A DNA stretch of 7,190 nt, from positions 1-7,190 of the forward strand of contig NZ_JABBOU010000127.1 of NCBI RefSeq assembly GCF_018853465.1, in the 5' to 3' direction. The notes under the pieces are model-generated. The model saw only the letters and a list, made by a program, of their open reading frames with translations, was not told where the DNA came from and ran no database searches. Made by a program: the position numbers and the translations under genes. The DNA is from Acidithiobacillus montserratensis (lineage in GTDB: Bacteria; Pseudomonadota; Gammaproteobacteria; Acidithiobacillales; Acidithiobacillaceae). Each line of letters starts with the position of its first letter. The first letter of the stretch is position 1. Shown here piece by piece: positions 1 through 7,047 of the stretch.

Positions 1-399
1 ACCGCCAGTGCCGTGGTCGCCGATCTGGTGGATGTGGCCCGGACCATGACAGCGGATCCCAGTAATCGCGTTCCCCATCTGGCTTTTCAGGCCGATGCCC
101 TGAGTGCTTTGCCCTTGTTGCCCATGGCCGAGGTGGAAAGTGCCTACTATCTGCGCATTCATGCCCATAATCGCGCCGGCGTGCTGGCCCAGGTGGCGAC
201 CATGCTGGCCGAGCATGAAATTTCCATTGAGGCCCTGGTGCAAAAGGAAACCCCGGAAGCCGATACGGTGCCCATTGTGTTGTTGCTGCACCGTTGCCGC
301 GAGGGTGATCTGGAGCAGGCCATCCGCCGCATCGAGGCCCTGCCGGTAGTAGCCCGGCCGGTATTACGGCTGCGCGTTGAAAGTCTGGCCGAGCAGTGA
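1..399 (+). CDS. hom: Homoserine dehydrogenase, C-terminal fragment with ACT domain (5' end outside window)
   Basis: NADP-dependent homoserine dehydrogenase reduces aspartate semialdehyde to homoserine in the cytoplasm, feeding threonine and methionine synthesis. Only the last 132 codons are present. The frame is open from base 1 and ends at TGA 397-399. The first residues (TASAVVADLVDVAR) match the helix at the end of the catalytic domain that follows the family's conserved Gly-rich segment. From about fragment residue 49, YYLRIHAHNRAGVLAQVATM begins an ACT domain, which in this family is the usual site of threonine feedback inhibition. The fragment ends about where monofunctional Hom proteins of roughly 430-440 residues end, and no aspartokinase domain is seen. 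thrC follows after 37 nt, so the two consecutive-pathway genes are probably co-transcribed. thrB, the intermediate kinase, is not in the window. Confidence 0.93.
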   Translation, partial: TASAVVADLVDVARTMTADPSNRVPHLAFQADALSALPLLPMAEVESAYYLRIHAHNRAGVLAQVATMLAEHEISIEALVQKETPEADTVPIVLLLHRCREGDLEQAIRRIEALPVVARPVLRLRVESLAEQ

Positions 400-425
400 A
401 CTATTTTCCGAATCCTTTTTGTTGC

Positions 426-430
426 AGGAA
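426..430 (+). promoter_or_regulatory. Ribosome binding site that sets the thrC start
   Basis: AGGAA lies 6 nt before ATG 437. It favours this start over an upstream in-frame TTG at 377, which lies inside hom and would add 20 residues (KVWPSSELFS...) unlike any ThrC N-terminus. Confidence 0.75.
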
Positions 431-436
431 CCTTCC

Positions 437-1567
437 ATGACTCGTTATACCGGTATTATTGATCGTTACCGTGCTTTTCTGCCTTTGGCCCCGGATACCC
501 AGGCGGTCAGCCTGGGTGAGGGGAATACCCCACTTATCGAATGTGTCAACCTGCCCCGTCAGCTCGGGGTGGATATACGCCTGTTTCTGAAATTCGAAGG
601 TTTGAACCCTACCGGCTCTTTCAAGGATCGGGGCATGACCATGGCAGTGACCAAAGCCAAGGAAGAGGGCAGCGAGATGGTCATCTGCGCTTCTACCGGC
701 AATACTTCTGCGGCAGCGGCGGCCTATGCGGCCCGGGCCGGGATGCAGGCTTTTGTGGTGATTCCCGAAGGGAAAATTGCCCTCGGAAAACTCTCCCAGG
801 CGATGATGCACGGGGCGCTGGTCTTGCAGATTCGCGGGAATTTTGATGAAGGCATGCAAATTGTGCAGGAGGTGGCTGCCAACGCGCCGATTACTCTGGT
901 CAATTCGGTGAATCCCTATCGTCTCCAGGGTCAGAAAACGGCGGCTTTTGAAATTATCGAGGCCTTGGGCGAGGCGCCGGATTATCATGCCCTGCCGGTA
1001 GGAAATGCCGGCAATATCACCGCCCACTGGATGGGCTACTGCGAAGCCACCGATGGCCGGAAAGAAGCCTCTCAGGTGCTGACCAATGCCTGCAAATTCT
1101 GTAATGGCGTCTGTACTTATGGCCATGGCAAAGCTGGTAAGCGTCCGAAAATGCTGGGCTTTCAGGCAGCGGGCAGCGCCCCGTTCATGGTGGGAGATTT
1201 TGTGAAAAATCCGGAAACCATCGCCACGGCCATCCGCATTGGTCACCCCATGTCCTGGGATCAGGCCCATCGGGTGCAGGAGGAAAGTGGTGGCTGGTTT
1301 GGCAGCCATAGTGATGCTGACATTCTCGAAGCCCAGCGCTGGCTAGCCAAATTTGAGGGGGTGTTTTGCGAGCCGGCTTCGGCAACCTCGGTGGCGGGAG
1401 TGGTGGCGGCGGCCCGTGCCGGCAAAATCGAGGCCGGAGCCACAGTGGTCTGCACCCTGACCGGACACGGTCTCAAGGATCCTGATACGGCCATTTCCCA
1501 GGGCGGCGAGGTGGTGACCGTCAATGCCACCCTGGATGCGGTGCAACGCGCTATTCTGGAGCGCTGA
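437..1567 (+). CDS. thrC: Threonine synthase, PLP-dependent, short type with a Cys-rich insert
   Basis: Converts O-phosphohomoserine and water to threonine and phosphate, the last step of threonine synthesis, in the cytoplasm. The 376-residue product starts MTRYTGIIDRYR and has the fold-type II PLP signature: NPTGSFKDRG with the Schiff-base lysine at K63, the substrate-binding stretch ASTGNTSAAAAAYAARAG just after it, and the phosphate-binding loop GNAGN at 189-193. The C-terminal part (GVFCEPASATSVAGV, CTLTGHGLKDPD) is also typical. It belongs to the short Bacillus/Mycobacterium-like class (about 350-360 residues), not the about 430-residue E. coli class. The extra length is explained by an insert at about 203-234 with C219, C222 and C226, plus C202 just before it; this is discussed as a finding. 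The TGA stop overlaps the next ATG by one base, which suggests translational coupling to the RpfE-family gene. Confidence 0.95.
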   Translation: MTRYTGIIDRYRAFLPLAPDTQAVSLGEGNTPLIECVNLPRQLGVDIRLFLKFEGLNPTGSFKDRGMTMAVTKAKEEGSEMVICASTGNTSAAAAAYAARAGMQAFVVIPEGKIALGKLSQAMMHGALVLQIRGNFDEGMQIVQEVAANAPITLVNSVNPYRLQGQKTAAFEIIEALGEAPDYHALPVGNAGNITAHWMGYCEATDGRKEASQVLTNACKFCNGVCTYGHGKAGKRPKMLGFQAAGSAPFMVGDFVKNPETIATAIRIGHPMSWDQAHRVQEESGGWFGSHSDADILEAQRWLAKFEGVFCEPASATSVAGVVAAARAGKIEAGATVVCTLTGHGLKDPDTAISQGGEVVTVNATLDAVQRAILER

Positions 1568-2526
1568 TGGCGGATGTAGGCCTCTGGCTGTCGGGCTTGC
1601 ACGGCCTGCCGGAGGAGGACCTGGGCGCGGTCCTGCCGCGCTACTGGGGACGGGGACAAAGAGAACATCTAGCAGCACAGTCTTCCCTGGCAGTGGCGGG
1701 CCAGTTGCTGGGCTTTCTAGGGGTGCTGCCAGCGGCGGCCTTGTTGGCAGAGTCAGAAGGCATCGCGACCGCCGGGTACTGGGTGATTGCTCTGGAGCCG
1801 GTTGCCTTTCTGGGTCAGGCGGGGCGGGCTGTCGTGCAACCCCTGGCAGGCCTGGAAGAATCTGCGGCGGCGGCATTATTCAGTGCTGCAGTAGAGTTTC
1901 TGGCCGATTCTCCCTGGACTTTGCAACGCGGTGCCCGGCGCTGGTATGTGCTGAGTCAGACAACGCCGGACCTGCACTGCCCTGATCCTGAACAGGTCTG
2001 GGGACGTGAACCTCTGGTGCAGCAAAATACCGGCAGCGACGCCCGGCGCTGGAATGCCTTTCTCAATGAATTACAGATGTTCCTGGCTGCGCATCCGGTC
2101 AATCAGGATCATAATGGCAGCGAACCCTGGTGCCTGTTCTGGGCCTGGGGTGAAGGACGTTTGCCGAAGCAGCGCCCCGTAAGCAAATGGCAGACGGTGG
2201 CCGCAGAAGTGGATTATCTGCAGGCCGCTGCCGCCTGGCTCCAACTACCATTATCTTATTCCAAAGCTTTGCAGGCGGCGGCAAAACTTCCGGATAATCT
2301 CCTCTGGGTCTGGCCCGGAACCTGGCTTTATCCCGATGCAGCCAGGTCTTTTGCAGCACTGGAGCCCGCCTTGAAGGCCCTATGGCGTAGTGGTGGGCAG
2401 CTGCAATGCTGGACCGGCATCCTGGCAAACGGCGGCGTGGAGCGACTGGTCATGCGCCGGGGTGATCGCTGGCGCTTCTGGCGCAGGGCACTGCGCCCCG
2501 GCCAAGCACCGTCTGAAGGCGCCTAG
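1567..2526 (+). CDS. rpfE: RpfE-family protein of unknown function (sometimes annotated phosphoglycerate-mutase-like)
   Basis: A 319-residue protein without a signal peptide or clear membrane helix, so probably cytoplasmic. It resembles the family named after Xanthomonas RpfE, whose genes commonly sit beside recJ. Diagnostic stretches in order are: RRWYVLSQTTPDLHCPDPEQVWGR (about 124-147), where PxRWYL and a GR turn are expected; a WNAFLNELQMFLAAHPVN block (about 162-179), the family's LNExQMxLxxHPVN signature; and FWAWGEGRLP (191-200), matching its WxWGGGRLP. The C-terminal half is weaker, with DNLLWVWPGTW at 243-253. The N-terminal 110 residues are rich in Ala, Leu and Gly and not diagnostic. 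No catalytic residues can be assigned; the mutase label in databases rests on remote similarity. A GGAG ribosome site at 1558-1561 lies 5 nt before ATG. The start overlaps the thrC stop, and recJ begins at the next base after TAG. No other rpf genes (rpfF, C, G) are visible, so a role in DSF signalling is not supported here. The symbol is by family resemblance. Confidence 0.75.
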   Translation: MADVGLWLSGLHGLPEEDLGAVLPRYWGRGQREHLAAQSSLAVAGQLLGFLGVLPAAALLAESEGIATAGYWVIALEPVAFLGQAGRAVVQPLAGLEESAAAALFSAAVEFLADSPWTLQRGARRWYVLSQTTPDLHCPDPEQVWGREPLVQQNTGSDARRWNAFLNELQMFLAAHPVNQDHNGSEPWCLFWAWGEGRLPKQRPVSKWQTVAAEVDYLQAAAAWLQLPLSYSKALQAAAKLPDNLLWVWPGTWLYPDAARSFAALEPALKALWRSGGQLQCWTGILANGGVERLVMRRGDRWRFWRRALRPGQAPSEGA

Positions 2527-4299
2527 ATGTCGGTGGAAAAGATACGCATCGTTGACCGTCCGCTGTCCATCAAAATCCAGGAAGCCGCTATGGCGCTCGG
2601 TTATACCCCCCTGCAGGCGCGCATCATCGCCGGTCGACTGAGAGATACCGAGGTCGGCAAGCTGCCAGCCTTGCTGAATCTGCAAATGAGCGGCCTTACC
2701 CCGCCCGACCGGCTTCCTGATATGGCCATTGCTGCTGCAACAGTGATTTCGGCCATCCAGCAACAATGGCCCATTATTTTGATTTCTGATTTTGATGCCG
2801 ACGGGGCATCAGCCCATGCGCTACTGAAGACCGCTTTCCGGGATTATTTCGGCATCTCCGAACAGCAGATACACAGTTATATCGGTCATCGTTTGCACGA
2901 TGGCTATGGGGTTACCGAAACCCTGACGGATCGGATTATTGCCGAAGCGCCGATCCCCGCACTGATTATTACAGCAGATCAGGGCAGTACCGATCATGAG
3001 CGAATTGCCCGCCTGCGTGACCGGGGTTTTATAGTAATCGTGACGGATCATCATGGTGTTCCCGCTTCGGGGCCACCCCCGGCTGCAGTGGCCTGTGTGA
3101 ATCCGGTGCGTGCCGATTCCGCTTTTCCCGATCCCTACATTGCAGGGGTGCAGGTGGCCTGGTTGCTTTGCTGTGCCGTGCGCCAGGAGCTGATTGCGGC
3201 AGGTTGCCTGCCTGCCTCAGCGCCAAAGCTCGGCGGATTGCTGGATTTTGTGGCACTGGGTACCATGGCTGATTGTGTGGATCTGGCGCGTTCCAATAAT
3301 AACAAGGCGATTATTGCCCGGGGGCTGGCGCTTATGAACGCCCCGGGGCGGCGTCCGGTCTGGCAGGCGTTGCAGTTGGCCACCCGCAGTCATGGTCCCA
3401 TTACAGCGGCCACCCTGGCCTTCAGCTTTGCGCCGCTGATCAATGCCCGGGGGCGTCTGGACTCCGCCCTGGGCAGTGTGGATTTGCTGATGAGTACGCA
3501 TCTTCCAGAAGCCGAAGAAATGGCCCAGCATTTTGTCGAGCACAACAACGAACGCAAAATCGTCCAGGCGCAGATGCTGCAGCGCAGCACCCGTCAGGCC
3601 CTGCAGCAAGTCCGGGATGGCGCCTCCGCCATCACCATATTTGATCCCCAAGGTCATCCGGGTGTACACGGCATTTGCGCAGCCCGTCTGGTGGAGTCTT
3701 GCGGACGACCGGTCGCCTATTTTTCACCCAAAGCCGAAGGGGACTGCATTACGGCCTCTTTGCGTACAGTCCAGGGTTTCCACGTCCGCAATGCCTTGGC
3801 AAAAATAGCCGAACGCTATCCCGATGATTTTCTGAGCTGGGGCGGGCACGCCGGGGCGGGTGGCGTGACCCTCAAGCATGAGGCGCTGTCGCGCTTTGCC
3901 GAAGCCTGGGCAGCCATAGCCGCAGAAGCCCTGTCCGGCCAGGAGCTTGGCCCGGAGATACTGACCGATGGCGTGCTGGAGGATAGTCCCAGCACGGGTG
4001 TGGTTGAGGAACTGAGTGCTCTGGAGCCCTATGGTCGGCAGTGGGACCCACCTGTTTTTCGAGGCGCGGGGCGCATCACCCAACTCCGCCCGGTGGGTGA
4101 CGGCACGCACCTGAAACTGGTATTGCGCATGGCTGGAGCGGACTATGATGCCATCTGGTTCGGTGCCGTAGAAAATGGCCTCAGCCCGGTAGCTGTCGGC
4201 AATGACGTCACTTTCGTCTATGGGCTGGAAATCAATACCTTTCGGGACAAGACCACCCTGCAGCTGAAAATAAAGTATGCGGTAGTCACAAGTCATTGA
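2527..4299 (+). CDS. recJ: RecJ-type single-stranded-DNA 5'-3' exonuclease (DHH/DHHA1), divergent
   Basis: RecJ degrades single-stranded DNA 5' to 3' in recombinational and mismatch repair. The 590-residue length fits the family (about 560-580). The N-terminal DHH domain shows ISDFDADGAS (D88, D90, D92), TADQG (D151), TDHHG (D174-H175-H176) and ALGTMADCVDL (D249), the metal ligands of the family. These are followed by NARGRLD (306-312), the DHHA1 part with GHPGVHGICAARLVE (376-390), TVQGFHVRNAL, and the glycine-rich GGHAGAGG at 439-446. The last 90 residues look like the RecJ OB-fold. Acidic and His ligands are intact, so activity is likely. Several neighbouring signature positions are not canonical (see findings). 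The start ATG directly abuts the TAG of the upstream gene, and TGGAAAAG downstream of the start is not a ribosome site, so expression probably depends on coupling. Gene order recJ-prfB-lysS is conserved in Xanthomonas-type bacteria, which supports orthology despite the divergence. Confidence 0.9.
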   Translation: MSVEKIRIVDRPLSIKIQEAAMALGYTPLQARIIAGRLRDTEVGKLPALLNLQMSGLTPPDRLPDMAIAAATVISAIQQQWPIILISDFDADGASAHALLKTAFRDYFGISEQQIHSYIGHRLHDGYGVTETLTDRIIAEAPIPALIITADQGSTDHERIARLRDRGFIVIVTDHHGVPASGPPPAAVACVNPVRADSAFPDPYIAGVQVAWLLCCAVRQELIAAGCLPASAPKLGGLLDFVALGTMADCVDLARSNNNKAIIARGLALMNAPGRRPVWQALQLATRSHGPITAATLAFSFAPLINARGRLDSALGSVDLLMSTHLPEAEEMAQHFVEHNNERKIVQAQMLQRSTRQALQQVRDGASAITIFDPQGHPGVHGICAARLVESCGRPVAYFSPKAEGDCITASLRTVQGFHVRNALAKIAERYPDDFLSWGGHAGAGGVTLKHEALSRFAEAWAAIAAEALSGQELGPEILTDGVLEDSPSTGVVEELSALEPYGRQWDPPVFRGAGRITQLRPVGDGTHLKLVLRMAGADYDAIWFGAVENGLSPVAVGNDVTFVYGLEINTFRDKTTLQLKIKYAVVTSH

Positions 4300-4325
4300 G
4301 ATTTTCGCGTCAAGAAAAACCACAC

Positions 4326-4354
4326 TGGAGATCAGCGCCGAAACTGCGCATAAT
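4326..4354 (+). promoter_or_regulatory. Possible sigma-70 promoter for prfB
   Basis: TGGAGA (4326-4331, 4 of 6 matches to TTGACA) and CATAAT (4349-4354, 5 of 6 matches to TATAAT) are separated by 17 bp, the preferred spacing. They lie in the only long intergenic gap, and transcription would start near 4361, about 70 nt before the prfB ATG. This is a consensus match by eye only; prfB could equally be transcribed from upstream. Confidence 0.3.
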
Positions 4355-4378
4355 TGCGTGCTTTATGTGCGGGATAAA

Positions 4379-4407
4379 CGTGCCGGTGCGGACCGGATCC
4401 GGGCACG
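4379..4407 (+). repeat. Inverted repeat / possible leader hairpin containing a 10-bp palindrome
   Basis: CGTGCC (4379-4384) can pair with GGCACG (4402-4407). Inside lies the perfect palindrome CCGGATCCGG at 4393-4402. The two structures are mutually exclusive because they share base 4402. The element ends 10 nt before the prfB ribosome site (AAGGA 4418-4422). No U-run follows, so it is not an intrinsic terminator. It could shape the prfB leader RNA or be an operator, or it could be chance. Confidence 0.35.
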
Positions 4408-4428
4408 GTCACTGGAAAAGGAAAAATC

Positions 4429-5527
4429 ATGAGAGAAGTGAATGAGATGCGTGCCTTGCACGAAGATCTCCAGGCCCGGGTGAGCGGCCTGAGGGGGTAT
4501 CTTTGACCTCGAGGAAAAACGTGGCCGACTAGAAGAAGTTCAGCGCGAGCTGGAAGATCCGGCCATCTGGAACAATGCCGAAAAAGCCCAGGAATTGGGC
4601 CGTGAGCGCGCTGCCCTGGAAGCCATCATTACCCCCATGGACAAGCTCAGTGCCAGTCTGGCAGAGGGGGAGGAAATGCTCGAACTCGCCCTGAGTGAGC
4701 AGGACCAGGATCTGCTGGCCGCCGTCGATGCGGATCTGGATACGGCGCTGACCATGGTCGGAAAACTCGAATTTCAGCGCATGTTCTCCGGCGACCATGA
4801 TGCTTCCGATTGCTTTGTGGATATTCAGGCGGGGGCGGGGGGTACCGAAGCCCAAGACTGGGCGGAAATGATCTTGCGCATGTACCTGCGCTGGGCGGAG
4901 CAGCACGGTTTTGCCGCCGAGCTGGTGGAAGTCTCGGAAGGGGAAGTGGCGGGTATCAAGTCTGCCAGCATCCATGTCAAGGGCGATCATGCCTTTGGCT
5001 GGCTGCGTACAGAAACTGGTGTCCATCGCCTGGTGCGCAAGTCCCCCTTCGATTCGGGCAACCGGCGGCATACCAGTTTTGCCAGCGTGTTCATCTACCC
5101 GGAAATTGACGACAGCTTTGAAATCGAAATCAATCCGGCCGACCTCAAGGTGGATACCTATCGGGCCAGTGGTGCCGGCGGGCAGCACGTCAACAAGACC
5201 GATTCGGCCATTCGCATTACCCATGTGCCTTCGGGCATCATTGTCGCCTGTCAGACCGACCGTTCGCAGCATAAAAATCGCGCCGAGGCCATGCGCATGT
5301 TGCGTTCCAAGCTTTTCGAAATGGAAATGCAAAAGCGCGATGCCGAAAAACAGGCGCTGGAAGACAGCAAAAGTGATATTGGCTGGGGGCACCAGATTCG
5401 CTCTTATGTTCTCGATCAGTCACGGATCAAAGATTTGCGTACCGGGATCGAAGTGGGGGACACCCAGAAGGTGCTGGATGGCGCTCTGGATGGATTTATT
5501 GAGGCGGCACTGAAAGCCGGCTTGTAA
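4429..5527 (+). CDS. prfB: Peptide chain release factor 2, expressed by programmed +1 frameshift
   Basis: RF2 recognises UGA and UAA stop codons in the ribosome and triggers peptide release. Translation starts at ATG 4429 (AAGGA at 4418-4422, 6-nt spacer), reads 25 codons to CTT 4501-4503, meets in-frame TGA 4504-4506, skips T4504 and continues from GAC 4505 to TAA 5525-5527. The joined product (4429..4503 + 4505..5527) is 365 residues, equal to E. coli RF2. The stop-recognising tripeptide SPF falls at 205-207 and the peptidyl-hydrolysis GGQ at 250-252 ([20 protein letters not shown]), the same numbering as E. coli. The N-terminal helical domain ([17 protein letters not shown]...) and the C-terminus ([18 protein letters not shown]) are typical. 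Residue 246 is Ala, the usual bacterial residue, not the Thr of E. coli K-12. The frameshift makes RF2 self-regulating: low RF2 slows UGA termination and favours shifting. lysS follows after 36 nt. Confidence 0.98.
4492..4507 (+). promoter_or_regulatory. Programmed +1 ribosomal frameshift site of prfB
   Basis: AGGGGGTATCTTTGAC holds every known element of the bacterial RF2 recoding site: an internal Shine-Dalgarno-like AGGGGG (4492-4497), a 3-nt spacer, the slippery CTT (4501-4503), and a TGA stop (4504-4506) followed by C, which is a poor termination context. The peptidyl-tRNA on CUU re-pairs with UUU and the frame moves +1. Unshifted translation gives only a 25-residue peptide ending LRGYL. 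Confidence 0.97.
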
Positions 5528-5551
5528 GATACAGTCACGCATATTCTGCAC

Positions 5552-5557
5552 GAGGAG
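5552..5557 (+). promoter_or_regulatory. Ribosome binding site setting the lysS GTG start
   Basis: GAGGAG lies 6 nt before GTG 5564, the strongest ribosome site in the window. It supports the GTG start and the N-terminus [16 protein letters not shown], which has the same type of lead-in helix as other bacterial LysRS. Confidence 0.8.
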
Positions 5558-5563
5558 AGGAAA

Positions 5564-7045
5564 GTGGATCAGGAACTGAATGACCAGATGCAGGTACGCC
5601 AGGACAAGCTGACCCAGTGGCGGCACGAGGGGCAGGCCTACCCCAACCACTTTCGCCGCGATGCGCTGGCCGGTGATCTACAGAGTCGCTACGGCGATAT
5701 GGATGCTCCGGCCCTGGAGCAGGAGCCGATCCTGGCGCGCCTGGGTGGGCGTCTGATGACCCGGCGGGTCATGGGCAAGGCCAGTTTTGCCGATATTCAG
5801 GACCAGTCCGGGCGCATTCAGCTTTTTGTCAGCCGCGATAATCTCGGCGAAGAAGCCTATGCCCGTTTCAAGGCTCTGGATTTCGGGGACATCATCGGCG
5901 TGGAAGGCAGCCTCTTTCGCACCAAAACCGGTGAATTGTCCCTGAAGGTGCATACCCTGCAATTATTGAGCAAGGCCCTGCGTCCCTTGCCGGAAAAATG
6001 GCATGGACTGAGTGACGCGGAAACCCGTTTTCGTCAGCGTTACGTGGATCTCATCGTCACCGAGTCGGCCCGCCGTACTTTTCAGATCCGCGCGGAAACC
6101 GTGACGGCCCTGCGCGAAGGCTTGCGCCAGCGCGGATTTTTTGAAGCCGAAACGCCGATGATGCATGTCATTCCCGGTGGTGCCACGGCGCGTCCCTTCA
6201 TGACCCATCATCATGCCCTGGATATGACCCTGTATTTGCGTATTGCCCCGGAACTGTATTTGAAGCGGCTGGTGGTGGGCGGGATCGAACAGGTTTTCGA
6301 AATCAACCGAAATTTCCGCAACGAGGGGGTTTCGACCCGGCATAATCCCGAATTTACCATGCTAGAATGGTATCAGGCCTATGCCGATTATCGGGACGCC
6401 ATGGATTTGACCGAGGCGCTGATTCGCGCTGCCGCCGAGGCAGCCCTGGGCACGACCCTGATTCAGTACCAAGGGCAGGCCATTGATCTGGGCAAGGCGT
6501 TTCTGCGGATGAGCGTAGCAGAGGCAGTACGTGCCTACAATCCGGATCTGGCCGATGCCGATTTGCGCGACCCTCAAGTGCTGGCAGACAAGCTGGCGCA
6601 GTTGCGGGTGCCTTGCGAGGCTTCCTGGGGTTGGGGTAAGCGGCTGATCGAGATCTTTGAAAAAACCGTGGAAGGCCATCTTCAGCAGCCGACCTTCATT
6701 ACTGAGTATCCTCTGGAAGTCAGCCCCCTGGCGCGCCGCAATGACCTGGATGGAGAAGTGACGGATCGCTTCGAGTTGATGATTGCCGGGCGGGAGCTGG
6801 CCAATGGCTTCTCGGAGCTCAATGATCCCGAAGATCAGGCAACCCGCTTTCGCGCCCAGGTCGAGGCCAAGGATGCCGGTGATGAAGAGGCCATGTTTTA
6901 TGATGCCGATTATATCCGCGCCCTGGAATATGGCATGCCCCCCACAGCCGGGGTGGGACTCGGCATCGATCGTCTGGTGATGTTGCTGGCGGATCAGGCC
7001 AGTATTCGCGAAGTCATTCTTTTTCCCCATCTGCGACCGGAATAA
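5564..7045 (+). CDS. lysS: Lysyl-tRNA synthetase, class II
   Basis: Charges tRNA-Lys with lysine using ATP, in the cytoplasm. The 493-residue product (E. coli LysS is 505) has an N-terminal helix and an OB-fold anticodon-binding domain at about 58-140 ([20 protein letters not shown]). The class II catalytic core follows: the motif 1 region at about 172-200 with [19 protein letters not shown] at 203-212, and [13 protein letters not shown]. Motif 2, [20 protein letters not shown], has R252 and E254; [11 protein letters not shown] is at 411-421; motif 3, [11 protein letters not shown], has R470. The C-terminus LFPHLRPE is normal. The core includes the family's [13 protein letters not shown] segment, which excludes a shortened EpmA/GenX-type paralogue. 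It follows prfB by 36 nt, an arrangement also found in E. coli (prfB-lysS) and widely conserved. No T-box or other leader is visible in that gap. Confidence 0.98.
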   Translation: MDQELNDQMQVRQDKLTQWRHEGQAYPNHFRRDALAGDLQSRYGDMDAPALEQEPILARLGGRLMTRRVMGKASFADIQDQSGRIQLFVSRDNLGEEAYARFKALDFGDIIGVEGSLFRTKTGELSLKVHTLQLLSKALRPLPEKWHGLSDAETRFRQRYVDLIVTESARRTFQIRAETVTALREGLRQRGFFEAETPMMHVIPGGATARPFMTHHHALDMTLYLRIAPELYLKRLVVGGIEQVFEINRNFRNEGVSTRHNPEFTMLEWYQAYADYRDAMDLTEALIRAAAEAALGTTLIQYQGQAIDLGKAFLRMSVAEAVRAYNPDLADADLRDPQVLADKLAQLRVPCEASWGWGKRLIEIFEKTVEGHLQQPTFITEYPLEVSPLARRNDLDGEVTDRFELMIAGRELANGFSELNDPEDQATRFRAQVEAKDAGDEEAMFYDADYIRALEYGMPPTAGVGLGIDRLVMLLADQASIREVILFPHLRPE

Positions 7046-7047
7046 AC

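Noticed and set aside
377..436. A 20-residue longer thrC start at TTG 377
   Set aside because: It lies inside hom, lacks a good ribosome site and gives an atypical N-terminus; ATG 437 has AGGAA at the right distance.
1091..1114. Radical-SAM-like cysteine motif in ThrC
   Set aside because: The spacing is CxxCxxxC, the reverse of the radical SAM CxxxCxxC, and the fold is clearly PLP type II.
401..1309. Long minus-strand open frame (302 codons) opposite thrC
   Set aside because: Antisense shadow of thrC; no recognisable motif or ribosome site.
4379..4428. Intrinsic terminator after recJ
   Set aside because: The hairpin is followed by an A/G-rich ribosome site, not a T-run.
4365..4445. 26-codon ATG frame upstream of and overlapping prfB
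   Set aside because: No ribosome site, ends inside prfB out of frame and resembles nothing; most likely chance.
4429..4506. prfB as a frameshifted pseudogene
   Set aside because: The interruption is exactly the conserved RF2 recoding signal, and the joined protein has the normal 365-residue length with SPF and GGQ in place.
4529..5392. Long minus-strand open frame (287 codons) opposite prfB
   Set aside because: It is antisense to a certain gene; the translation is rich in His, Gly and Phe with no recognisable domain, typical of a shadow frame in GC-rich DNA.
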